Of a stretch of DNA of 64,000 bases, positions 45,980 through 56,100 are shown one piece after another. The position numbers and the translations under genes were made by a program. The first letter of the stretch is position 1. Every line of letters begins with the position of its first letter. The stretch lies in contig JAFZFN010000032.1 in the NCBI GenBank assembly GCA_017555875.1, forward strand, positions 1 through 64,000, written 5' to 3'. Under the pieces are notes generated by a model that was not told the DNA's origin, did no database searches, and saw nothing but the letters and a program-made list of their open reading frames with translations. This DNA is from Bacteroidaceae bacterium (GTDB taxonomy: Bacteria; Bacteroidota; Bacteroidia; Bacteroidales; Bacteroidaceae).

Positions 45980-47335
45980 TTATTCGAACATCTTGTTGAA
46001 CTCCTCGAGGCTCACGTTCTTGCTGTCGAGGGTCACCACCTGCTTGAGTGCAGCTGCGAGACGAGTCTCGATGGCACGATTTACGAGTCCCTCGATGCTG
46101 TCTTTCTTCTTCAACATCTCAGCAGCGTAGTTGTTGAGCAAGTCTTCGGGCACGTTAGTCATACCATACTGAGCAAACTGAGCACGTACATTCTCCTTAG
46201 CCTGATTCATGAGGTCATTCTCTTCAAGCTTGATACCAGCCTTCTCCACGAGCTGCTCCTTCACGAGGTGCCATGAGAGCTCCTTGATGGTGTTTGCATA
46301 GTGCTCATCAACGTATGCATCATCCTTGTCAGGATTGTTGATGTGCATGATGCGCTTGAGAACGTCGTCAGCAAACTTGAGCTCACCGATGCGACCCATT
46401 ACATATTCACGTACATCGATGAGGAACTTGAAGTCGCTCTCGGGTACGAACTGACGGGTGAGGTCCTCCTTTACGCGAGCACGGAACTCCTCTACAGAGC
46501 TTACTGCACCCTCACCATATACTTGGTCGAAGATCTCCTGTGTGAGGTCACCGGGCACGTAGCGAGTGATTTCGCTGATCTGGTAGCTGAAGTTGCCGTT
46601 TACATTAGCAGCTTCCTCCTTGCTGATCTTGAGGAGCGATGCGAGCTCAGCCTCATTGCCATCATAAGCCTCGCGGGGGTTGATGGTGATTACGTCACCC
46701 ACCTTTGTACCCTCGAAGAGAGCAGTCTGAGCAGCGTTCTTCATATACTTGGGAAGCACTACTGCATCCTCAGCCTGAATGCCACCCTCTACGGTGTTGC
46801 CATTCTCGTCGAGCTGACACATGAGACCCTTTACCATATCATTATCAGCATACTCCTCTACCTTCTCGTAGCGGCCATTGCGCTGAGTGTACATGTTCAC
46901 CTGATTGTCTACCATCTCTTCAGAGATCTCGATAGTGTAGTAAGGCACTGTGTCTGCTGCAGTAAGAGTAGCGTCAAACTTGGGAGCGAGTGCGATATCG
47001 TAGAGGAACTCAAGCTCTTCCATGGTGTCAAAGTCGAGCTGCTTCTGCTGATCCTCGTTGGGGAGGGGCTCACCGAGCATGTCTACCTTATTCTCCTTGA
47101 GATAGCCATACACAGCCTCTTGGAGCATCTTATTGATTTCCTCAGCCTTCACTGCTGAGCCATATTGCTTCTTGATCAAGCCCATGGGCACCATACCAGG
47201 ACGGAAGCCGGGGATGTTTGCCTTCTGACGGAATGTCTTGAGCGCCTTTTCTACCTTAGGTTCATAGTCAGCCTTAACCAACTTTACAGTGAGCATACCC
47301 TTCACGTCGCTCACGTTCTGCAATGTAATTTCCAT
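45980..47335 (-). CDS. tig: trigger factor
   Basis: A 451-residue ribosome-associated chaperone. The N-terminal ribosome-binding domain contains FRQKANIPGFRPGMVPMGLIKKQYG (the FRxGxxP region), followed by a middle isomerase-like domain (about 150-250) and helical arms. It is the first gene before clpP and clpX, an order kept in many bacteria. Its upstream region is a tandem triplication carrying promoter-like boxes. Confidence 0.93.
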   Translation of the reverse strand: MEITLQNVSDVKGMLTVKLVKADYEPKVEKALKTFRQKANIPGFRPGMVPMGLIKKQYGSAVKAEEINKMLQEAVYGYLKENKVDMLGEPLPNEDQQKQLDFDTMEELEFLYDIALAPKFDATLTAADTVPYYTIEISEEMVDNQVNMYTQRNGRYEKVEEYADNDMVKGLMCQLDENGNTVEGGIQAEDAVVLPKYMKNAAQTALFEGTKVGDVITINPREAYDGNEAELASLLKISKEEAANVNGNFSYQISEITRYVPGDLTQEIFDQVYGEGAVSSVEEFRARVKEDLTRQFVPESDFKFLIDVREYVMGRIGELKFADDVLKRIMHINNPDKDDAYVDEHYANTIKELSWHLVKEQLVEKAGIKLEENDLMNQAKENVRAQFAQYGMTNVPEDLLNNYAAEMLKKKDSIEGLVNRAIETRLAAALKQVVTLDSKNVSLEEFNKMFE

Positions 47336-47410
47336 TATCTTATACTTATATATTTATATTCGTTTTCAATGTGCTTCTATACCGCACTTTCATTTCAGCC
47401 TGCAAAATTA

Positions 47411-47657
47411 GTGCAAACCGAACGAAAAAGCAAGTTTACTTGCATTTTTCTGAGGTGCAGCCTAATTTCAACTTGCAAAAGCAAGTTAAAGTTGGTGTAA
47501 ACCGAGCGAAATATCAAATTTATTTGAATATTTCCGAGCCGCAGCCTATCTTCAACTAGCAAAAGCTAGTTAAAGTTAGTGCAAACCGAGCGAAAAACAA
47601 GTAAAACTTGATTTTTCCGAGCCGCAGCCTAGTTTCAAGCTGCGAAGCAGATTAAAA
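47411..47657 (-). repeat. 84-bp tandem repeat x3 with promoters and stems
   Basis: Copies start at 47411, 47495 and 47579, exactly 84 bases apart. On the minus strand each carries a (T/C)TTG and 19-20 bases later a TAATTTTG, CAACTTTA or TAACTTTA box, thus three promoter-like sequences aimed at tig. Each copy also holds two hairpins with differing but still-pairing arms, for example AACTTGC/GCAAGTT in copy 1 and AACTAGC/GCTAGTT in copy 2. No gene lies in this 335-base gap. Confidence 0.75.
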
Positions 47658-47671
47658 TTACAGCTAATTAT

Positions 47672-49189
47672 TCAAAATGCCAAATACTTCTCCCCATTTT
47701 GGATGCACAATCCTTTTATAGTCTGCTTTACAGGTCTTCCTAAGAGATCGTAGATAGTTTCTGATTGCTGATTGCTGATTTCTGACCTATCTATGCCGTT
47801 TGTCAACTTGCCACCACGGAAGTGGAACGTGGTCTTGCCCGTCGCAGCATCATAATTGATGTCGGTGAGAGGCTTGTCCATCGCTACGCCAAACTGAGTG
47901 ATCGAAGCGGGCGTGCTACTGAGCGTAAACTCATGGTTCACGGTACCGAAGAGGTGCTTGTTGGCCGTACGGTAGTTGTAGTCATTGTTGGCAGGCACCA
48001 CGCAATGGCGATGGGTGCCCACATTGACCGTGTTTCCTCTCCATGCCGCGCGGTCATAGGTAACCTCCGTGATGAGCAATCCGTTAGCGGGAGCATAGCG
48101 GTTCCACCCCTCACGGCGTATGGTCTCCACATGATAGAACGAGGTCGTATCAGCCACCACGTCACTGGTCGTGTCGGCTTTGGCAGTGAAGATACGATAT
48201 CCCCTACCCTCCTCGTCGGTGGTGCCGATGCTCAGTGTCGCAGGGTCCTCCAACGTCTGCATGGGTATCCATCCCAACGCGTAGCGTTCGAAGGCGGTGT
48301 ATCCACAAGGCACAAATCCCTCAGCATTGTACATGCCATAGTCGAGCACGCTCCACACGTCCATGGTGAAGTCCTCCACTTTGGTATTATAGAAGTCGGG
48401 CAATCCAAGGATATGACTAAACTCATGCACAAAGGTACCGATACCTGCTGCCACAGGAAGGTCGATGACCAATTCGCCCGAACAGGCATAGCGACTTATC
48501 TTCATGCCATTACCCAATGTGAGCGTCACGGTCGAGGCCTTGGCCCACACACAATCCTTGATGCCCGTCTGCGCCTCATCGCTACCGGCATAGACCACAT
48601 AGACCACATCCACCACGCCGTCCCCGTCGTTGTCATAGTCGGCAAAGTCGGTGAGCCCCATGTCGTAGGCCTTTTGGCACGCCTCGCGTATCATAGCACC
48701 CGTATTCTTGTCACTTCCACTCTTGGTGTTTTCGCCATAATAAGCGCGAGGATTGTCGAGTGTGACAGGGCCTATCACATCAAACTGCGGCACAAACTGC
48801 CCCATCGACTGTGTGCGGAAATAGTCACGAGCGCTACCCGGTATGGTGACCTCGAGCGAGAGGTTTTGATCATACACCGCACTGTACTCCTCAAACTTCA
48901 CCTCTTCGCTATACTCGTCAGCATTGTAGCGGTTGCTCAGCAGCGTATTGATGCTAGCCGAGTCTGCCGCAAAGGGCACATCAGCAAAAGCTGCAAGGAT
49001 TACCACACCCTTGATCTCACCCATCGTGGGAAACTCCTTCATGATATATTCTCCCGCAGCGCGAGTATTCACCTGCGACAGTTCGTCTTTGGGCATTCCC
49101 CTGCGAGGGATACCCTCAAAGCCTTGGCCATAACTCGCGACGTTGCACAACACGCAGCACAACAGAGCCAGCAATATCCTTATCTTCAT
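47672..49189 (-). CDS. secreted M6-family metallopeptidase
   Basis: A 505-residue M6-type (immune inhibitor A-like) zinc protease. After a signal peptide (about 1-22) come a catalytic domain with the zinc motif [12 protein letters not shown] near residues 254-265, the preceding [19 protein letters not shown], and a C-terminal segment [16 protein letters not shown] resembling a T9SS signal. The linker before it is encoded by TGATTGC tandem words (47758-47787). The start overlaps the lptB stop by ATGA, so the two are probably co-translated. Confidence 0.88.
   Translation of the reverse strand: MKIRILLALLCCVLCNVASYGQGFEGIPRRGMPKDELSQVNTRAAGEYIMKEFPTMGEIKGVVILAAFADVPFAADSASINTLLSNRYNADEYSEEVKFEEYSAVYDQNLSLEVTIPGSARDYFRTQSMGQFVPQFDVIGPVTLDNPRAYYGENTKSGSDKNTGAMIREACQKAYDMGLTDFADYDNDGDGVVDVVYVVYAGSDEAQTGIKDCVWAKASTVTLTLGNGMKISRYACSGELVIDLPVAAGIGTFVHEFSHILGLPDFYNTKVEDFTMDVWSVLDYGMYNAEGFVPCGYTAFERYALGWIPMQTLEDPATLSIGTTDEEGRGYRIFTAKADTTSDVVADTTSFYHVETIRREGWNRYAPANGLLITEVTYDRAAWRGNTVNVGTHRHCVVPANNDYNYRTANKHLFGTVNHEFTLSSTPASITQFGVAMDKPLTDINYDAATGKTTFHFRGGKLTNGIDRSEISNQQSETIYDLLGRPVKQTIKGLCIQNGEKYLAF
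47758..47787. repeat. TGATTGC word repeat inside coding sequence
   Basis: TTTCTGATTGCTGATTGCTG-type words, translated on the minus strand as [11 protein letters not shown], stand just before IYDLLGRPV of the M6 peptidase: the same place as in the two giant enzymes but with different words. Confidence 0.6.
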
Positions 49190-49944
49190 AGTTGAAATTC
49201 CTTTTTACGTAACACAAAGCTATTGCTCAAGTACTTGGCACGCACAATAGCATTCTCAGACAATTCTTCAGGCGTACCCTCAAAGAGGATGCGCCCCTCG
49301 AAGAGCAGGTAGGCACGGTCGGTGATTGAGAGCGTTTCCTGCACGTTGTGGTCGGTGATGAGGATACCGATATTCTTATCCTTGAGTTTCCACACGATTT
49401 GTTGGATATCCTCCACTGCGATGGGGTCAACACCCGCGAAGGGTTCGTCGAGCATAATAAACTTAGGGTCTATGGCGAGGCAGCGGGCTATCTCGGTGCG
49501 ACGTCGCTCGCCACCCGAGAGTTGGTCACCCAGGTTGCGGCGCACCTTCTGCAGCCTAAACTCACTGATGAGGCTCTCTAGTTTCTCGCGCTGATACTCC
49601 TTGGGCTTACCCGTCATCTCGAGCACCGACGCGATGTTGTCTTCCACGCTCATCTTGCGAAACACACTCGCCTCTTGTGCCAAGTAGCCAATGCCCACGC
49701 GAGCACGCTTGTACACAGGATCCTTGGTTATCTCATGATCATCGATAAATATCCTACCCCCATTGGGTACCACGAGACCTGTGGTCATGTAAAACGACGT
49801 TGTCTTGCCCGCTCCATTCGGCCCGAGCAGTCCCACAATCTCTCCCTGCTTCACGTCGAAGGAGACATCGTTGACCACCGTGCGCTTGCCATACTTCTTC
49901 ACCAGATGTTCGGCTCGCAGCACCATTTTATCTTGTTCGCTCAT
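49186..49944 (-). CDS. lptB: LPS export ABC transporter ATPase
   Basis: A 252-residue ABC ATPase matching LptB, which powers lipopolysaccharide transport from the inner membrane with LptFG. Walker A is [14 protein letters not shown], the signature [14 protein letters not shown] and Walker [15 protein letters not shown]. It has its own promoter and is followed by the coupled M6 peptidase gene. Confidence 0.92.
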   Translation of the reverse strand: MSEQDKMVLRAEHLVKKYGKRTVVNDVSFDVKQGEIVGLLGPNGAGKTTSFYMTTGLVVPNGGRIFIDDHEITKDPVYKRARVGIGYLAQEASVFRKMSVEDNIASVLEMTGKPKEYQREKLESLISEFRLQKVRRNLGDQLSGGERRRTEIARCLAIDPKFIMLDEPFAGVDPIAVEDIQQIVWKLKDKNIGILITDHNVQETLSITDRAYLLFEGRILFEGTPEELSENAIVRAKYLSNSFVLRKKEFQL

Positions 49945-49967
49945 TACCTTATGCTTAATTTAGGGTG

Positions 49968-49998
49968 CGAATATACGAATAAGCGAGCGAAATACAAA
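49968..49998 (-). promoter_or_regulatory. promoter of lptB
   Basis: On the minus strand TTTG, 19 bases and TATATTCG. The spacer (TATTTCGCTCGCTTATTCG) resembles that of the promoters in the tig repeat (TTTCGCTCGG), so the two may share an origin. Confidence 0.55.
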
Positions 49999-50065
49999 AT
50001 TTACATCCCTATTTCTCTGTGCGTACGACACAGAAGAGAGGGCACCACATCGTGATGTCCTCTCT

Positions 50066-50093
50066 AAAAAAGCCTGGTGCATCGTACTGCACC
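50066..50093 (-). terminator. terminator of GH20-sialidase-protease gene
   Basis: GGTGCA and TGCACC arms (50076-50081, 50088-50093) precede AGGC and a six-base T-run on the minus strand, 36 bases past the stop codon of the giant gene. Confidence 0.6.
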
Positions 50094-50128
50094 TATTCCA
50101 AGAGAGTGGAATTATATTTCCCACCAGT

Positions 50129-53100
50129 TCATTTTATAATCACCTTCTTACCACCTACAACGTAGACACCCTTTGTGGGGTTGAGCACGCGGCGCCCCAT
50201 CAGGTCGTAGATGAATTCTGAATTCTGAATTGTGAATTCTGAATTTTCAATTCCTGTGCTTCCGTCGCCTTCGAAGCGGATGGCGAGTGAGTTGGCTGCG
50301 ATAGTAGCAGGTACTTGCAAGTAAGCCTTGTTGTTGTACACCTTGAAGGCTGCATCCTTGCGGTAGAAGCCTGCTTTCTCGTTCTGCACGGTGAGCACGT
50401 AGGTGGTGTAATCCTCAGCGAGTGTAACCTCGGCATATTCTGCAGTGCCGGCATAGCCATGGAGGAGATTGCCTGCGACGGCGGTACCCTCTGTGCTTGC
50501 CTTGGTGAAGAGGTATTGCCCTGCTGCGCCACGGATGACTGCACCTGTCTTAGCAGGGATGATGCCATCGGCGATGGCGGTCATGGTGATGGTACCCTCA
50601 GTGCCATTCATCACAGGCGTTGTGGTAGCCACATAGGCTGTCACACCAGCAGGGATAGTCATCGGTTCGTTAGCATAGAAGGTGCCTATCTTATATTCTC
50701 CAAGGGTAGTGATGATGACATCGCTTTCGTCTACTCCTCCAGTCACGGTGAAGCCCTTATCGGTGTTGGGGTCGAGTGCGGTGAGCGTGTAGGCTGCTCC
50801 ACCTATCTCCTCCACCTTGATGACACCACCATTCATCTTACGCACAGCAGTGGTGAAGTCCACATCTACCTGGCCGATGTTCATGTTGGGCAGAGTCACG
50901 GTGCATTCACCTGCACGAGCCTCAACGCTCTCGGCCAACACATACTTGAAGGTCTTGCCATAGTCTGTAGAGAGGCTGATGCGCACCTTGCTGTCTGCGC
51001 TGAAGTACGCTTCGTTCACACCCCACTTAACGGTGAGTTCATCGCCTGCGGTGAAGGCAGTCTTGTCACCAGCAATTGCTGCCTTGAAGGCTGTACCCTC
51101 AACAATCTGTACCTGAGTCTCCCAAATAGCATAGGTGCTATAGAAGGGAGCTTCGGTCAATGCAGCGTAGCTCCATGCAGTGCTGGGCACATCGTTGACA
51201 AGGATGCTCAGGGGGTATGAGCCGGGGGCTATCTCGTGAATGCCAGTACCCTCTTTAATAAGATAGAAGTCTTCTTCAGAGAAAAGATCTGCAGTGTAAA
51301 TAGGCGCATAGCTGATGACGTTGCTTTCTTGCGGAGCGAATGAAGCAAAGAAGGGCATCATGCCATCCTCACCGAGTATCGCATCCACATTGCTGCTGTT
51401 GCATCCGATAGCGGTGTACATCAGCTTATGGTTTTCGATGTCGGTAGCCTGCACATCGATGGCGAGACAAGCACCTTGGGGGATGCGGTAGGTCTTTTGC
51501 ATCTTCTCGGTGTCGAACTGGGGCGCATTGTTGTTCACCTTAACGCTCTTGTACGACTGCGTACCCTTCACCCTGTCACGGATGGCCTTGATGATGGGGT
51601 ATGAGAAGTATTCGCCATCGGGATTGTCCATGAGGCTACCTTCGCCACTGGTGGTATGTATGGCACCGAAGAGGTGACCCATCTCGTGTGCTACCACGCG
51701 CTTGTCGGTCATGGCGTAGGCACTTCCCTTTGTGTCTGATGAGTAGGCTCCTTTATCAGCTGCGAGGCCGGTGTTCTCGGCATAGATGTCGCAATGTCTT
51801 ACCCATATACCCACATCATAGCTGCCTGAACCGATGGCCTCATCCAGCAGCTCTGTACCGAATCCTGTTGCGTTATAGATGTTTTCGTCGATGAGGTTGG
51901 GTTGTGACATCACTAAACGCTCATCTACCACCACATCGAAGCACATGCCGAGGGGGATATACATCTGGTTCACAAACTCCTCGCACTCTTGCCAGAAGGC
52001 AAGTACATTATCGTTGCTGCTCTCAAGGTCTTGCTCGTAAGCACTCTTGGTAACAGGGATAGCGAGGCGGTAGAAGCGCAAAGTGCCGTCTCCAGGGAGT
52101 GCATCGGCGCTGGTCACTTCGCCCTCCTCCTCATCGTCCTTTATCTCGGGAGTGGTGTAGTTATTCTTGGTAATCTCTTCAATGGTGAGGGGCACATATA
52201 CCATGCAGTAGCCCTTGGCCTGGTCATCGCCATAGCAGGGAGCCTCCTCGAAGAAGAAGGCAATCTTGCCATCGTTCTGCAATGCCATAGCGCTGTAGGC
52301 GCTCTGCTGGGTGCTCACTTGCAGGCCTTGGGTCCAGTCGGCAGCAATCTGTGCCGAGGTATAATTAGCATCAGTAATCTCCTTGTACCAGATGGTCACA
52401 TCGCGACGGTCATAGAGGCCACTACCACCCTTGGGCTGTGACTGCAAGAGGAGCTTCACTGCATCGCCATTGGCATTCACTGCATCAATGAGGAAAGGCT
52501 CACCATTACAGGTGTTGCTGCCGCCGTTGCCACAACCATTTACATTGCTATCCCAAGAACCCGCATTGGTCGCCTTGTCGGTGTAGGTAAACACATTGAA
52601 CTGACGGCCACCGCCACGGCGCACGCTGAGGAGGATTTGGCCGCTGGGGAGAATCTCCACCTTAGGCTCATCTTGAGCCGCAACGGGATCCTGGCTACCA
52701 CCGAGGATGTGCCATGTCAAGCCGAGGTCGTCGGTGTAGATGACATAGTTGCCTGTGCCCGATGCCTTCTTCAGCAACAGCGCACCATAGATACGTGCCT
52801 TGCCTGTACCATTATAGTTCTCGTCTACTGCCAAGCGGCCGCTACCGAAGAATGAAGAATATCCGTTTTTAATGGTGGCATCATCGCCAAGGAACAACGT
52901 CTCTGAGATATCCTGCTTGGTCCAAGTAACGCCATTATCTTCACTGAATATGCGTATAGCTCTGTTGTGCGCTGTAGCGCTACCATTACCGAACATCACA
53001 TCACCTGCAGCACCCATCACGAGCACCTTCTGGCCTACTACCGCGATGGCGGCATCACCATAGGCGCAGTCGTCAGTGCCACGAACGCAAGAGCCCTTAG

Positions 53101-56100
53101 CAATCGTCTTTGTCTCGCTCCAGGTCTTACCATTGTCATCGCTATAACGCATCACAAGATCAATACCAGGGTTGGCTGTACCAAAGTTGTAACGACCTAT
53201 ATCGTCGAGACTGTAGCGATAGTCGCTCACTGCGATGAGGCGGCCTGTAGAGGTCTTGCCAATGGCAGGGATACGGTATGAGAACTCATCATCGTCGTAG
53301 AAGATGGTCACGTCGTTGGTTGTGGTAAACTTTGCCACGAGGGGATTCTGCTCGGTAATGCTTGCCTTCTGCTCTTCGGTAAGGGTAACGCTCTTACCTA
53401 AGTTCTGTCCACCCAAGAAGAAACCTTGCAACTCGAAACCACGGTAGCCACGAGCGAAGTCAACCGTTGTTGTCACCGCATCGTTGTACGTGTATTGCGT
53501 TACGCCTGTAGTGGTCAAGAACTTCTTACCAGCTCCATTAACTCTGATATTACCGATATGCGTGTTGGGGTTATTCTCTTCGAGTCCCTCAACCTCAGCC
53601 TTGATGTACAACTTTGCCTCCTTAAAGAGGTCAGCGGGAACAAACACAAAGTCGGTACAATAGCTTGTAGTCTTCTGGTCATAGGTAATAGATGATTGGT
53701 CGAATCCGCCATCGGCATTCTTGATAACAAAGTAGTTGCTACCTTGTGTGTGCAAGGTGACACCCATGTGGTGAGTATTCTCAGTAGACACAGTAAAGTT
53801 GTGTGCATTGTCGCTCATGCCCTTATGAGCAAAGTATTTGCCAGTCTTGTTCTTGAAGTTGTACTTGCCATCTTCGGTCATTGCAGGAATCCAGATGAAG
53901 GCATCCTCGTTCTGCGAGCCAGTAGCAGTTGCCAGCGAACCATTATTATTATAGAAGAAGCGGTTGACGAACTCACCGTTCTTGTAGGTATCGGCATAGA
54001 TATATGATTCCACGCCTACGATGGGTGACCCTTCGTTGAGTCCCTTGTTCCAAGCATAGGCATTGTTCAATGCTGTTGCAGTCTCAACAGAAACGCCTGC
54101 ACGATAAGCACGTACGGCATCGAAAGTCTCCACCACCTTGCTCACGCTGGGGAGGATGTAGAATTCCGAAAAGGTATAGAACACAGTACTATTGTTTGTT
54201 GAATTCACTGTGAAACGGTAATGTTGGTAGGCGGTCTCGCTTGAAACCTCCTCAGAGTAGTAGTCGAGCACGGTGTCATCGGTGGGGAAGCCACTGCTGA
54301 TAACGGTTACGGCATTCCAAGTAGCCTTATCGTTAGACCCCTCGATAGTAATCTTTGTGGGGCGATTGTTGTTGTTCTGGCTACGTTTCTTGAAGTAGAA
54401 GCGAAAGCTGTTCACCTTCTTGCCCAAGTCGGCCTGCAGGTAGTGACTACCCTCACCTATGGTATTGCCATATCCACTGTGGAAGAAGGTCGTGTAGTTG
54501 CCATCAATCATATTTGCATAGGCATTACCGCTCTCCTGACTAGTGCTTGCAGGGTAGTTACATACAAACTGGCCATTACCCTCGATGCCCGTACCTGCAT
54601 TCTGCACCAAGCCGAGGTAACGCTGCAAGCCGAAGATGTTCATATTGGCATGTGCTGTCACGGCATTCTCAAGGATGACATCTTCTGGCAATGTGGGGTA
54701 CTCCAACTGTGCCACCTTAGCAGCAGTGAGCGCACCATCGAAGAATTGCACAGAGCGCACCTTTCCGCCAAACTTATCGTATTGAGCATTACTGCTTACT
54801 ACACCACCACCCACATAGAGCTTTGCATTGGCATTACTGGCGAAGTTACTGAAGGATTGGAGTTCATATTCAACAACAGGATAGGTTGCAGTACTCTTCA
54901 ATGCTCCATCAACATAGATTGAGAACTGCCTGTTGGTTCTGTCAATGACATAAACTACTTTATATGTAGTGTTTCCTGTGAAAGCAAAATCTCTATAAGT
55001 GAACTTGTCTCCACTTGCAGATGAGGGCAAATAGGCGGGGTTACTACCATTAAGACCATAGGCGATGTAAGGCGAATTGGTCTTGGTGGCTCCAGTAACC
55101 CCCTTCGTAGGGTCCGCTGCACACACCAATGCATAACGTGTGTTGCCAGCCAATGAAGCAGGCATCACGACATCCAATGCGATGGTGATATTCTCCTGAG
55201 CAAACACTTTACTTGCAAGATTGGCATCTACGGCATAGGGGTAGGTCTCCTTTGTCAAATCGACAAGCTTTACAAGGGGCTGAGGAGGAATTTGGTCGGT
55301 GACATCCACAAGACGGTACTCGCATCCATCATCAGTGGTGTTGGTTCCGCTACCCCAGTTGAGCAGATAGAGGTTACCATCTTTCTGTTGGTTGAACTGT
55401 ACGTCACCACTCACGACAATCACATTACCCGTAGTCTCGGCCTTCTTGATAGTCCATCCGGCATCGGGCTGAGCAACCACAGTCTTCAGCGCAGTATTGT
55501 TGTTGCTTGCAGGTGAGATATAGGTGCCATCAGCCACGTTGATGATATCAAATGAATTATCATTGCCACTGCGCTTTACAAATCTCCAGATAGAGGCCTT
55601 GGTGGTAGCTTCAGTGGGGCCTGTGATGGCAGCATCCGCACCATTACCTGTAGCATAGCGATTGGCACGAAGCGGAGTGTACATGCGATAATAGTTGCCA
55701 CTTACGGGCTGGTTCATATTGGCTTCGGTGAGCGATGCCACAAACTCTGCCCATGCAGTCTGGAGCGCTGCTGCCTGTGCGGCACGCTGCTCATCTGTCA
55801 TTGTGGTAGCATAAGACTCCTCAACCTCTCGTACTTTGGCATCAAGTGCTGCCGCTGCACTCTCGGGCCACAGGCCTACGGCAGTACCGATGTAGTTGCC
55901 ACGGTCGCGCTTGATATTGCTGATCTCTGCGGCTACAGCCTCAGTAGCCTCGTCCATGCATTGGTTGGGCGAGTAGATGAGGCCCTCAACGGCGTTTACA
56001 CCCTCCGTGTCGGTGAACACGCAGGTAAACATCCACTTCTTCAGGCGGTAGCCCTTGTTGAAGTAGGGGAGCTTGAGGAACACCTTGTTCCAGCCCTGCT

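Noticed and set aside
47822..49195. 457-codon plus-strand frame opposite the M6 peptidase
   Set aside because: A shadow: the opposite strand has a signal peptide, zinc motif and sorting segment in order.
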